32,000 nt of DNA from Tabrizicola sp. GTDB lineage: Bacteria > Pseudomonadota > Alphaproteobacteria > Rhodobacterales > Rhodobacteraceae. Under the pieces are notes generated by a model that worked only from the letters and a program-made list of their open reading frames with translations, was not told where the DNA came from and ran no database searches. A program made the translations under genes and the position numbers. Location: assembly GCF_016793705.1 (NCBI RefSeq), contig NZ_JAEULO010000053.1:1-32000 (forward strand). The letters are read 5' to 3'. Position 1 is the stretch's first letter; each line of letters opens with the position of its first letter. Shown one piece after another: positions 5,953-13,399 of this stretch.

Positions 5953-7719
5953 ATGTCCGCAGAAGGACTGAAGGTCGAGCGGCGGGACGGGATTATCATC
6001 CTGACGCTGGCCCATCCGCCGTCGAATGCGCTGATGCCCGGTCTGCGGACCGGTCTGTTGCAGGTGATCTCTGCGCCGGAAGCCTGGTGCCGCGGCATCG
6101 TGCTGGCGGCGGAGGGGCCGAACTTTGCGAGCCACCTGCCGCTTCAGCCGGATGCGGAAGAGCCCACGCTGGCCGATCTGTGCCGCGCGGTGGCCGACTG
6201 CCCGGTTCCGGTGGTGGCGGTGCTGAAGGGTCTGGTCGTCGGCCCCGGCGCAGAGTTGGCGCTGGCCGCGCGCGCGCGTCTCGGGGCGCCGGGGCTGAAG
6301 CTCGCCTTCGCCGAGGTGACACTGGGCCTTTGCCCCTGCGGGGGCTCGACACGACGGCTGCCGCGGCTGATCGGGGCCGGTCCTGCGCTGCGGCTGCTCC
6401 TCTCGGGCCGGGCGGTTCCGGCGGCGGAGGCCCTGGCGCTGGGGCTGATCGACGGCATCACCGAGATGGCGCCCGTTGCCGCGGCGGTGCGGCTCGCCGG
6501 GGCATTGGCGGTGGGCGACCTCCTGCGCCGGGAAGAGCCGGATGCGGTGGCCTGGGCGACCGCGGTGGCGGAGGCGCGCGGTGCCTCTGCCACGCAGGGG
6601 CTGGCGGCGCGGCGGATCGTCGATTGCGTCGAGGCGGCGCTGGTGCTGCCAGCGGAGAATGCGCAGGAGTTCGAGGCCGTCGCGCGCAGCGATCTGGAGC
6701 AGAGCGAAGAGGCCATCGGCCTTTGCGCCGCCGCCCGGGCCGAGCGGCGGGCTCTGGCGCTGCCGCCGGTCCTGAACCGATTGCAGGCGCTGTCGATCGA
6801 CCGGATCGGCCTTGCGGGGCTTGCCCCCGACCTGGCGCGGATCGCGGTCGTGGCGCTGTCGCGCGAGTTGGCGGTGACCTGGTCCTTCCCCGACGATCTT
6901 GCGCGCGATGCGGGTCTGGCAGCGGTCGAGGCGGGCATCGAGGAGGGTCGGCGCGAGGGGCGGCTCAGCGCCGATCGCTCCCATGCCATGCGCGAGCGTC
7001 TCTTGGCGACAGAGGTGCCGCTGACCGAGTCCGCGCTGCCGTTTCTGGTGGCGGACCACCCGCTCGCCCCGCCGCATGAGGCCGTGCAACCGGGAGCGGC
7101 GCGGCTGGTCCTTGGCGGACAGGAGGGCGAGATGGGGCTTGCCCTGTCGCTGGCGGGGCGGGTCTGCGAGGTGACATTGCCCCCCGACTCGCTGCCCCTG
7201 GCGCGGGCCACGGCGCTGGCCGGGCTGCGGCGCATGGGGTTGGCGCCGATCCTCGTCGGCCATCGCCCGGTGATCGGCGCGCGGATGGCAGATGCCGGGC
7301 GGACGGCGCTGGCCTGGATGGTGGCGCGCGGTGTACCACAGAGGATGATCGCCGCCGCGCTGGCGGAGTTCGGCGTCCGGCTGCCCGACCCGGTGTCGGT
7401 CGAGGTGCCGACGGTCCTGCGCGCCATGTCGGCGGGCGAGATCCTGAACCGCTGGCTTTCGGCGCTGGTCAACGAGGGCGCGCGCCTTATCGACGAGGGG
7501 ATCGCCCGGCGGCCTTCGGACATAGATCACCTGATGGTGGCGGGATACCATTTCCCCCGCCGCCGGGGCGGGCCGATGCACCAGGCCGACCGTCGCGGGC
7601 TGATGGCGCTGCGGCGCGACCTGCGCGCCTGGGGCGCCGAAGCCGCGCTCTGGAGCCCGGCGCCGCTGATCGACCGGCTGATCCGCGATGGCCAGAGCCT
7701 TGCCACGCTGGACGATTGA
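5953..7719 (+). CDS. FadJ/FadB-like fusion with intact hydratase and degenerate dehydrogenase domain
   Basis: The 588-residue protein follows the layout of the multifunctional fatty-acid oxidation protein (enoyl-CoA hydratase, then 3-hydroxyacyl-CoA dehydrogenase), but is about 100 residues shorter than usual. Residues 1-190 form a crotonase domain that keeps Glu101 (GAELAL) and Glu121 (FAEVTLG), 20 residues apart like the catalytic pair of FadB. From about 280 the NAD-binding domain should begin with GxGxxG, but the segment reads IGLAGLAPDLA. The His-containing motif HFFSP of the active site is also replaced (GLALSLAGRVCEVTL). The C-terminal domain is well kept (ILNRWLSALVNEGARLIDEG, FPRRRGGPM). 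I infer a crotonase with a non-catalytic dehydrogenase half. The ATG at 5953 was preferred over earlier starts that overlap the previous gene. Confidence 0.8.
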   Translation: MSAEGLKVERRDGIIILTLAHPPSNALMPGLRTGLLQVISAPEAWCRGIVLAAEGPNFASHLPLQPDAEEPTLADLCRAVADCPVPVVAVLKGLVVGPGAELALAARARLGAPGLKLAFAEVTLGLCPCGGSTRRLPRLIGAGPALRLLLSGRAVPAAEALALGLIDGITEMAPVAAAVRLAGALAVGDLLRREEPDAVAWATAVAEARGASATQGLAARRIVDCVEAALVLPAENAQEFEAVARSDLEQSEEAIGLCAAARAERRALALPPVLNRLQALSIDRIGLAGLAPDLARIAVVALSRELAVTWSFPDDLARDAGLAAVEAGIEEGRREGRLSADRSHAMRERLLATEVPLTESALPFLVADHPLAPPHEAVQPGAARLVLGGQEGEMGLALSLAGRVCEVTLPPDSLPLARATALAGLRRMGLAPILVGHRPVIGARMADAGRTALAWMVARGVPQRMIAAALAEFGVRLPDPVSVEVPTVLRAMSAGEILNRWLSALVNEGARLIDEGIARRPSDIDHLMVAGYHFPRRRGGPMHQADRRGLMALRRDLRAWGAEAALWSPAPLIDRLIRDGQSLATLDD

Positions 7720-7728
7720 GCGGCAGGG

Positions 7729-7944
7729 TCAGCCGAGCAGGATGCCGGTGACGACCGCGGCCAGACCCAACGCCGACAGGCCCACGGCCGCGAGGTTGAT
7801 CACGACGACGCGCTGCAACTCGGCCCGCATCGCGGCATCGTCGAGCCCGGCGCGCTTGGCGCGGGCCGCGCGCAGGATGCAATAGACCAGCCCGATCAGT
7901 CCGGCCAGCGTCAGCGCCGTGCCCGCCCAGATCAATCCCTGCAT
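7729..7944 (-). CDS. Small two-helix membrane protein
   Basis: A 71-residue protein reading MQGLIWAGTALTLAGLIGLV at its start, with one hydrophobic helix at about residues 3-24 and another at about 46-68. Between them is a charged stretch (RAARAKRAGLDDAAMRAELQ). It resembles small conserved membrane proteins of Rhodobacterales without known function. I chose the ATG at 7944, which follows a GGGGGAA ribosome site, over one 19 codons earlier. It is convergent with the FadJ-like gene (10 bases between stops) and divergent from gapR. Confidence 0.7.
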   Translation of the reverse strand: MQGLIWAGTALTLAGLIGLVYCILRAARAKRAGLDDAAMRAELQRVVVINLAAVGLSALGLAAVVTGILLG

Positions 7945-8090
7945 CGCTGTTCCCCCGTCCCGCTTTCCGGTCCAGCTAGCCGGTCTTCGCCCGTCCTGCA
8001 AGCAATCCGCGGCCGACCCCCGTTCCAGCCTTGAACCCGATCCCCGCGACGGGGTAGGAACCCGCGACCAACCCTTTCCAGAGGACCGCC

Positions 8091-8345
8091 ATGGCCGACG
8101 CGACCGATCCCTATGCCGTCACTGCCGACGAGCTGCGCCAGTTCATCGAACGCTTCGAGCAGCTGGAGGCGGAGAAGAAGGACGTCACCGAACAGCAGAA
8201 AGAGCTGATGGCCGAGGCCAAGGGCCGGGGCTATGACACCAAGGTCATGCGCAAGGTGATCGCGCTGCGCAAGCGCAAGCCGGACGAGCTGGCCGAAGAG
8301 GAGGCCGTGCTCGAGGTTTACAAGGCCGCGCTGGGGATGAGCTGA
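8091..8345 (+). CDS. gapR: GapR-family DNA-binding protein (DUF2312)
   Basis: The 84-residue protein matches the DUF2312/UPF0335 family. Its residues ELRQFIERFEQLEAEKKDV lie in a coiled-coil dimerisation helix, followed by KGRGYDTKVMRKVIALRKRK, a basic DNA-binding segment, and a short acidic C-terminal part. In Caulobacter crescentus, GapR binds AT-rich, overtwisted DNA ahead of replication forks and aids type II topoisomerases. The length (84 against about 89 in Caulobacter) is typical. An upstream TTGAAC (8031-8036) and TAGGAA (8055-8060), 18 bases apart, could be its promoter, but both matches are weak. Its stop abuts the stop of the convergent gene. Confidence 0.92.
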   Translation: MADATDPYAVTADELRQFIERFEQLEAEKKDVTEQQKELMAEAKGRGYDTKVMRKVIALRKRKPDELAEEEAVLEVYKAALGMS

Positions 8346-9218
8346 TCAGGGCTCGATCAAGGTGACGCCGGGCATCCCGGCGATGTGCCCGATATCGGCC
8401 AGGTAGGAATGGGTCATCCGCTCGACCAGGGCGTCGGTCCAGCCGGGGACAGTGATCTCGTCGGACAGCTGGTCGGGGCGGCCGAACTTTTCCAGGAAGG
8501 CGGTGACGATCCGGCGGCGCTGGAGCACCGATTGCGGCGGGTGTTCGGCGCAATAGGCGTGGAAGCGCGCCAGGCCCGCCTCGGTCAGAAGCTGCGCCAG
8601 AAGCTCGTCGGAATCCTCGAGCACGAGGTCCGGATGATGCCCCGCGACGGCCTGCAACACCTCGGGCCAGATCAGCGGGGTGTCCTCGTCGCACCAGACG
8701 GTCAGCGGAACCCCGGGATTCTCGGCCTTGATCTGGTGGATGGTGTCGGACCAGCGCAGCGAGAGCGGATCGACCTCGCGCAGGATGTCCTCATGCCCCT
8801 TGGCCTGCGCGCGCTGGCGCAAATCGGGCAGGAAGGTCGCGGGGTTCCGAAGTGCGAGGTGGAACTCGGCCTCGCAGTCGGGAAAGATCTGGGTGAACCC
8901 GCGCAGCCGCTGGCCGCCGTTGCCGTAGAGGATCTCGCCCACCGCATAGGCCGGAAAGCTGAGGAAACTGGTCCAGGACAGGATCAGCCGGTCGGCCGGA
9001 CCCTCGTCGATGATCTGGTCGAGGATCATCGCCTGAGTGTCCTGCGAGGCGGCGGCGCCGCGCAGCTGGGTGGCCGTATCGCGCAGAAGCTTGCGGTAGC
9101 GGGTGGGAGAAGGCACGGCGATGCCTGCTTCGGCCAGGCTTGCGCGGTTCTTCAACAGGCAGCGGACCAGCCGGTCCTCGTCGGTGCAGTGGGCACCCAG
9201 GTGGTAGACGATGCGCAT
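8346..9218 (-). CDS. Sulfotransferase-like hypothetical protein
   Basis: The 290-residue protein opens with MRIVYHLGAHCTDEDRLVRC, followed by a segment ending in a 'P.P..YR'-like pattern (AVPSPTRYRKLLRD). This recalls the P-loop region of sulfotransferase-type proteins (LG.HKTGTT...), but the glycine/threonine phosphate-binding residues are replaced (AHCTDEDR). A PAPS-dependent activity should therefore not be assumed. No signal peptide or membrane segment is visible. A Trp-rich stretch sits in the middle (VWCDEDTPLIWPEV). It is convergent with gapR, with no bases between the stops, and divergent from the permease. It may be a conserved Rhodobacterales protein of unknown function. Confidence 0.6.
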   Translation of the reverse strand: MRIVYHLGAHCTDEDRLVRCLLKNRASLAEAGIAVPSPTRYRKLLRDTATQLRGAAASQDTQAMILDQIIDEGPADRLILSWTSFLSFPAYAVGEILYGNGGQRLRGFTQIFPDCEAEFHLALRNPATFLPDLRQRAQAKGHEDILREVDPLSLRWSDTIHQIKAENPGVPLTVWCDEDTPLIWPEVLQAVAGHHPDLVLEDSDELLAQLLTEAGLARFHAYCAEHPPQSVLQRRRIVTAFLEKFGRPDQLSDEITVPGWTDALVERMTHSYLADIGHIAGMPGVTLIEP

Positions 9219-9315
9219 CGGGCCTGACTTTTCGGCACGGGTGTCCCGGCCCCGCGGCGCGACTATACGGGCTTTTCTGGACAGTTAAACCGCTTTCCTG
9301 TAACCGGGGGCCAAG

Positions 9316-10974
9316 ATGTCCGACCGTTTCGCTCAACTGCCGCGCCGCGGCCTGTTTCCCCGGCCCGACCTCTGGACATTCGGCGCGGTGCTGATCGCGG
9401 CGGTGGTGCTGGCCCCGGTCCTGTCGATCGCCTGGATCGCGCTGAACCCGACGGAAAACATCTGGCCTCATCTGATGGCGACGGTCCTGCCACGCTATCT
9501 GGGCACTACGCTCATGCTGATGGCGGGGGTGGCGGCGCTGTCGGCGGCGATGGGCACCGGCGCGGCCTGGCTGGTCTGCCAGTACCGCTTTCCGGGACGG
9601 GACTGGCTGGCGCAGGCGCTGCTCTTTCCGCTGGCGATCCCGGCCTATGTCGGAGCCTATGCGCTGGTCGATCTTTTGGATTATGCCGGTCCCGTGCAGG
9701 CGGGGCTGCGCGCCGCCTTCGGCTGGACCTCGGCGCGCGACTACTGGTTCCCCGAGACCCGGTCGCTACCGATGGCGATCCTGGTCCTGTCCTTTGCGCT
9801 TTACCCTTACGTCTACCTCCTCGCCCGCTCGGCCTACCGCGAGCAGTCGGGCCGGGCCTATGAGGTCGCCCGCGCGCTTGGTTGCGGACCCTGGGCCCTG
9901 TTCCTGCGCATCGGCTGGCCTCTGGCCCGCCCGGCGATCGCTGCGGGGGTGGCGCTGGCGCTGATGGAGACGGTCGCCGATTATGGCACGGTCCTGCATT
10001 TCGGGGTGCAGACCCTGACGACAGGCGTCTTTTCCACCTGGCTCAACGGCGGCAATGCCGGGGGGGCGGCGCAGATATCCGGGGTGATCCTGGTGCTGAT
10101 CCTCCTGCTCGTCGGGCTGGAACGGGCGGGGCGGGGCGGGGCGCGGTTCCACCGGCTTGGCCGCAGCGCGCAGCCCGTCGAGCCGCAGGCGATCCTCGGC
10201 CCCGGACGCTGGGCGGCGACGGTTCTGTGCCTGATCCCCTTCGCCGGAGGCTTCCTGCTGCCGGTTGGCGTCATGCTGGTGCATACGGCGGCGGCGCCCG
10301 AGGGCTGGCTGGCTCCGGGGCTGGCGGAGGCCCTGGTCAATACCATCGTCGTCGCGGGTTTGGCCGCGCTGGCCACCGTGGCGGCGGCGGTCTTCCTGGT
10401 CTATGCGCTGCGGATGAAGGGATCGAGGCTGGTGCAGGGGCTCTTGCCATTGACGCTGATCGGCTATGCCGCACCGGGGGCAGTGCTGGCGCTGGGGCTG
10501 TTGCTGCCGCTGGCGGCGCTGGACCACCGGCTGGCCGATGGCGTGCTGGCGCTGACCGGCTGGGACCCTGGGCTGATGATCACCGGCACGGCCTTTGCAC
10601 TGGGGCTGGCCTATCTGGTGCGCTTCTTCGGCATCGCGCAGGGGGCGGTGGATGCGGCTTTCGGCCGGGTGTCGCCGTCGCTGTCGATGGCAGCCCGCTC
10701 GCTCGGGCGCTCGGCGACGGGGACGCTGGCCTCGGTCTACCTGCCGCTCATGCGCGGCTCGGTGCTGACCGCGCTTCTCGTCGTCTTCGTCGATTGCGTG
10801 AAGGAACTGCCCGCGACGCTGCTCTTGCGCCCCTTCAACTACAACACGCTCTCGACGCGGGTTTTCGAGCTGTCGAGCCTGGAGCGCCTGTCGGAAGCTG
10901 CGCCCGCCGCGCTTCTGGTGATGGCCGTGGGCCTGATCGCCGTGGTCGTCGTCGCCCGCAGCCAGCAGGACTGA
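9316..10974 (+). CDS. Ferric-iron-type ABC transporter permease (FbpB/SfuB-like)
   Basis: The 552-residue protein is a double-length ABC permease with two homologous halves, each with a cluster of hydrophobic helices. The EAA-type loop of the first half reads EVARALGCGPWALFLRIGWP and that of the second half AARSLGRSATGTLASVYLP. The length and two-half layout are those of the FbpB/SfuB/HitB family of Fe(III) importers. No binding protein or ATPase gene lies next to it, so it must work with components encoded elsewhere. Immediately upstream of the ATG at 9316 is CGGGGGCCAAG, a plausible ribosome site. It starts 97 bases from the divergent sulfotransferase-like gene. The family match is firm and the substrate is inferred from the family. 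Confidence 0.85.
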   Translation: MSDRFAQLPRRGLFPRPDLWTFGAVLIAAVVLAPVLSIAWIALNPTENIWPHLMATVLPRYLGTTLMLMAGVAALSAAMGTGAAWLVCQYRFPGRDWLAQALLFPLAIPAYVGAYALVDLLDYAGPVQAGLRAAFGWTSARDYWFPETRSLPMAILVLSFALYPYVYLLARSAYREQSGRAYEVARALGCGPWALFLRIGWPLARPAIAAGVALALMETVADYGTVLHFGVQTLTTGVFSTWLNGGNAGGAAQISGVILVLILLLVGLERAGRGGARFHRLGRSAQPVEPQAILGPGRWAATVLCLIPFAGGFLLPVGVMLVHTAAAPEGWLAPGLAEALVNTIVVAGLAALATVAAAVFLVYALRMKGSRLVQGLLPLTLIGYAAPGAVLALGLLLPLAALDHRLADGVLALTGWDPGLMITGTAFALGLAYLVRFFGIAQGAVDAAFGRVSPSLSMAARSLGRSATGTLASVYLPLMRGSVLTALLVVFVDCVKELPATLLLRPFNYNTLSTRVFELSSLERLSEAAPAALLVMAVGLIAVVVVARSQQD

Positions 10975-10978
10975 GCCC

Positions 10979-11007
10979 TTGCGTCGCCCCCGGCCCGGGG
11001 GTATCTG
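10979..11007 (+). promoter_or_regulatory. Candidate promoter for tRNA-Thr
   Basis: TTGCGT at 10979-10984 and TATCTG at 11002-11007 are exactly 17 bases apart and lie 10 bases before the mature tRNA. The spacer is a GC palindrome (CCCCC-GGCCC-GGGGG from 10987). No T-tract follows it, so a terminator reading is weaker. Confidence 0.4.
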
Positions 11008-11016
11008 GAACGGGTG

Positions 11017-11092
11017 GCCCCTATAGCTCAGCTGGTAGAGCATCTGATTTGTAATCAGAGGGTCGGGGGTTCAAGTCCCTCTGGGGGCACCA
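11017..11092 (+). tRNA. tRNA-Thr (anticodon TGT)
   Basis: The 76-base gene folds into a full cloverleaf. The acceptor stem GCCCCTA pairs with TGGGGGC (one G-U pair), and the D arm is AGCTC...GAGC. The anticodon stem TCTGA/TCAGA holds the loop TTTGTAA, and the T arm carries GGTTCAAGTCC. Loop positions 34-36 read TGT, decoding threonine ACA (and likely other ACN codons by wobble). The 3' CCA is encoded (11090-11092). A promoter-like pair lies just upstream. It is not bordered by integrase or repeats, so there is no sign of use as an attachment site. Confidence 0.95.
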
Positions 11093-11123
11093 CTCCTTCC
11101 TTGCGATGCCGTTCGTGGGCCGC

Positions 11124-11462
11124 TTAGCGGCGCTCGATCACGCCCAGGAAGCTGAGCGTTTGCTCAAGGTCGGCGCGCAGCTTTGCGTCGGATCGGTTGA
11201 ACCCGGCGCAGAGTCTGTCGAAACGTTTGCGCAGGGTCTTCTTCTCCTCGCCCTTGCAGTCGTTCCAGGGGCGGCCCTGCAACCCCATGACCAGAACGTA
11301 ATAGCCGATGAAATGCGGGCGCGACCCGCTTTCCAGAAGACGCCGGTAGGCCACGTCCGCGCCAAGGTCGCGGATTTCCTCGGCGCTGGTGATGCCGGCG
11401 CGGGCGAAGGCCAGTTCCGAGGCGGGGCCGAGGTTCGGGATCGAGGAGACGGGGCTGGGCAT
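11124..11462 (-). CDS. TfoX/Sxy C-terminal-domain protein
   Basis: The 112-residue protein contains only the TfoX C-terminal domain type: PVSSIPNLGPASELAFARAG, then IRDLGADVAYRRLLESG and a conserved PHFIGYYVLVMGLQGRPWND region. It lacks the N-terminal part of the competence regulator Sxy. In Haemophilus, TfoX activates competence genes. In alphaproteobacteria such single-domain proteins are common and unlinked to DNA uptake, so no role is asserted. Two in-frame starts exist. I chose 11462, directly before the conserved region, over 11495, where the AAGG site is too close. It lies on the same strand as the MFS gene, 81 bases downstream of it. Confidence 0.75.
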   Translation of the reverse strand: MPSPVSSIPNLGPASELAFARAGITSAEEIRDLGADVAYRRLLESGSRPHFIGYYVLVMGLQGRPWNDCKGEEKKTLRKRFDRLCAGFNRSDAKLRADLEQTLSFLGVIERR

Positions 11463-11543
11463 GAAGGCCGCGGAATGAGAACAAAACGGGGACATCCTTG
11501 CGGCTGGCCCCGGCGTTGTCAATGGGCGCAAGCGATCGTCCGG

Positions 11544-12755
11544 TCAGGCCGCGGGGCGCGGTTCCCCCAGTGACACACGCGCCAGGACGAGCGCGAGCGC
11601 GACCAGCATCGCGACACCGGCCAGAAGCGGGGTCGACGTGCCGTCGAAGGCCAGGCCCAGTGGAATGGCAAGGGCGACCGATCCGACCGTCGCGGCGGAG
11701 GAGATCACCGAGGCGGCAAGGCCCGCGATGTGGCCCACGGGTTCCATCGCCAGTGCATTGAGGTTGCCCATCGTCAGGCCCATCATCGAAAACAGCCCGA
11801 TGCACCACAGGATCTGGATCGCGAAGCCGAAGGTCCCGTGCAGAAGGCCGCTGCCCAAGATGGCGAGGCTGAGAAGCGTCAGGGCCAGCATGGCCAGATA
11901 AGTGTGCTGGACGATGCGGCGCATTCCGAGCGTCATCACGAATCGTGTGTTCAGCAGGCTGCCCGCCATCGAGGTGACGGCAATCAGCGCGAACCAGAGC
12001 GGAAAGCTGTCGGCGCGATTGAACTGCTGCTCGAATATCCCCTGCAACGACGAGAGCGTGCCGAACAGCGCGGCCAGGGTCAGGGTTTGCAGAAGGATCG
12101 AGACCAGGACGATGCGATGGGCGAAAAGCTCGCCCGTCGCCCGCCAGAGGTCGCCGAGATGCAACGGGCGGCGGTGCTCCGGCGCGAGCGTCTCGGGCTG
12201 GCGGAGACCGAGCCAGAGCATCGTGAAGCCGGAGAAGAGGATGTAGGCGAGGAAGATCGAATGCCAGCCGCCGAGCGCGATGATCCCCTGTCCCATCAGC
12301 GGTGCGATGGCGGGGACGATGGTGAAGATCGCCATCGCGAAGGACATGATCCGCGCCATCTCGCGCCCCGAATGGAGGTCGCGCACCATGGCGATGGAGA
12401 CAGTGCGCGGCGCGGCGGCGGCGAGGCCCTGGAGGAGGCGGGCGGCCAGCAGCACCTCCAGCGAGGGGGCGAAGTAGCAGGCCATCGCGGCAAGGGCGTA
12501 AAGGCCGGAGCCGACGAGGATCACCCGCTTCCTGCCGAAGGCGTCGGAGAGCGGGCCGGTGAAAAGGGTACCTACGCCCATGCCGAGCACGAAGCTGGTG
12601 ACGACCAGCTGCGCGGCGTTGGGCGCCTCGGGCGAAAGGGTGGCGGCGATCTCCGGCAGCGCGGGCAGCATCGCGTCGATGGAAATGGCAATGGTGGCGA
12701 AGAGCATGGCGACGAGCGCCACGAATTCGCTCTGGGAGATTCTGGCTTGGGTCAC
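11544..12755 (-). CDS. Bcr/CflA-type MFS drug efflux transporter
   Basis: The 403-residue protein has about 12 hydrophobic helices and matches the Bcr/CflA drug-resistance subgroup of the MFS. It opens with a first helix ending in AISIDAMLPALPEIAATL and has the loop 2-3 motif GPLSDAFGRKRVIL. The helix-5 region contains RTVSIAMVRDLHSGREMAR. These proteins are proton-driven exporters of drugs or dipeptide-like compounds. The GTG start at 12755 overlaps the DsbA-family stop by four bases (GTGA), so it is translationally coupled to the preceding oxidoreductase and ligase genes. The substrate cannot be told from the sequence. A link to the ligase product is an inference from operon layout. Confidence 0.88.
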   Translation of the reverse strand: MTQARISQSEFVALVAMLFATIAISIDAMLPALPEIAATLSPEAPNAAQLVVTSFVLGMGVGTLFTGPLSDAFGRKRVILVGSGLYALAAMACYFAPSLEVLLAARLLQGLAAAAPRTVSIAMVRDLHSGREMARIMSFAMAIFTIVPAIAPLMGQGIIALGGWHSIFLAYILFSGFTMLWLGLRQPETLAPEHRRPLHLGDLWRATGELFAHRIVLVSILLQTLTLAALFGTLSSLQGIFEQQFNRADSFPLWFALIAVTSMAGSLLNTRFVMTLGMRRIVQHTYLAMLALTLLSLAILGSGLLHGTFGFAIQILWCIGLFSMMGLTMGNLNALAMEPVGHIAGLAASVISSAATVGSVALAIPLGLAFDGTSTPLLAGVAMLVALALVLARVSLGEPRPAA

Positions 12756-13399
12756 TTGGCCTGGCCTGCGAGTTCGGCGATCACCTTCTCCCAGGTCTCG
12801 GGAGGTTGCGCTCCGCTGACCACGTACTGCTGCGCGATGAGGAAGGTCGGGACGGCGTTGACGCCCTTGTGGCGCGCATCGCGGTCGCGGGCCAGGATGT
12901 CGTCGGCATCGGCGTCGGAGTGCAGGAGCCGCAGCGTGGCCTCACGGTCCATGCCGTTTTCCCCGGCAATGTCGGCGAGAGTGTCCAGGTCGCCGATGTC
13001 ACGGCCTTCCACCCAATAGGCGCGCATCAGGGCGGTGACGACGGGGGATTGCACGCCCTCGATCCCGGCCCAGTGGATCAGGCGGTGGGCGTTCAGCGTG
13101 TTCGGCATCCGCTGCGGCTTGTCGGGGTTCATGTCGACCCCGGCTGCCTTGGCCACTTCGCGCAGGCGGTCGTGGACGGCGTCGACGCGGGCCTTGCCGC
13201 CGAATTTCTCTTCCAGGTAGGCGCGTTTGGCGACGCCTTCGGCGGGCATGTCGGGATTCAGCTGGAACGGGTGCCACTGGATCTGGAACGGGTGGTCGGG
13301 GTGCTGCGAGAGCGCGCGGTCGAGGTTGGCCTTGCCGACATAGCACCAGGGGCAGACCGGGTCGGAGAAGATGTCCAGACGGATCGGGGCGCGGGTCAT
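12752..13399 (-). CDS. DsbA-family oxidoreductase (FrnE-type)
   Basis: The 215-residue thioredoxin-fold protein begins MTRAPIRLDIFSDPVCPWCY, placing the active-site motif CPWC near residue 17. A cis-Pro region follows in AVPTFLIAQQYVVSGAQP, as in FrnE/2-hydroxychromene-2-carboxylate isomerase-like DsbA relatives. No signal peptide is present, so the enzyme acts in the cytoplasm rather than in periplasmic disulfide formation. AGGAG precedes the ATG at 13399. It overlaps both neighbours by four bases (ligase stop upstream, MFS start downstream), which fixes it in a three-gene operon. Related FrnE-type proteins occur near polyketide and redox-stress genes, but no such cluster is seen here. Confidence 0.88.
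   Translation of the reverse strand: MTRAPIRLDIFSDPVCPWCYVGKANLDRALSQHPDHPFQIQWHPFQLNPDMPAEGVAKRAYLEEKFGGKARVDAVHDRLREVAKAAGVDMNPDKPQRMPNTLNAHRLIHWAGIEGVQSPVVTALMRAYWVEGRDIGDLDTLADIAGENGMDREATLRLLHSDADADDILARDRDARHKGVNAVPTFLIAQQYVVSGAQPPETWEKVIAELAGQAK

Noticed and set aside
5284-7581. A 765-codon open frame on the minus strand across the DksA-like and FadJ-like genes
   Set aside because: It spans two real genes in the other direction, has low-complexity RQH composition and no recognisable motif.
10987-11001. CCCCC-GGCCC-GGGGG hairpin after the permease gene, as a terminator
   Set aside because: No T-tract follows, and it fits better as the spacer of the tRNA promoter.
11017-11092. tRNA-Thr as an integration site for a mobile island
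   Set aside because: No integrase, no repeated tRNA 3' end and ordinary genes on both sides.
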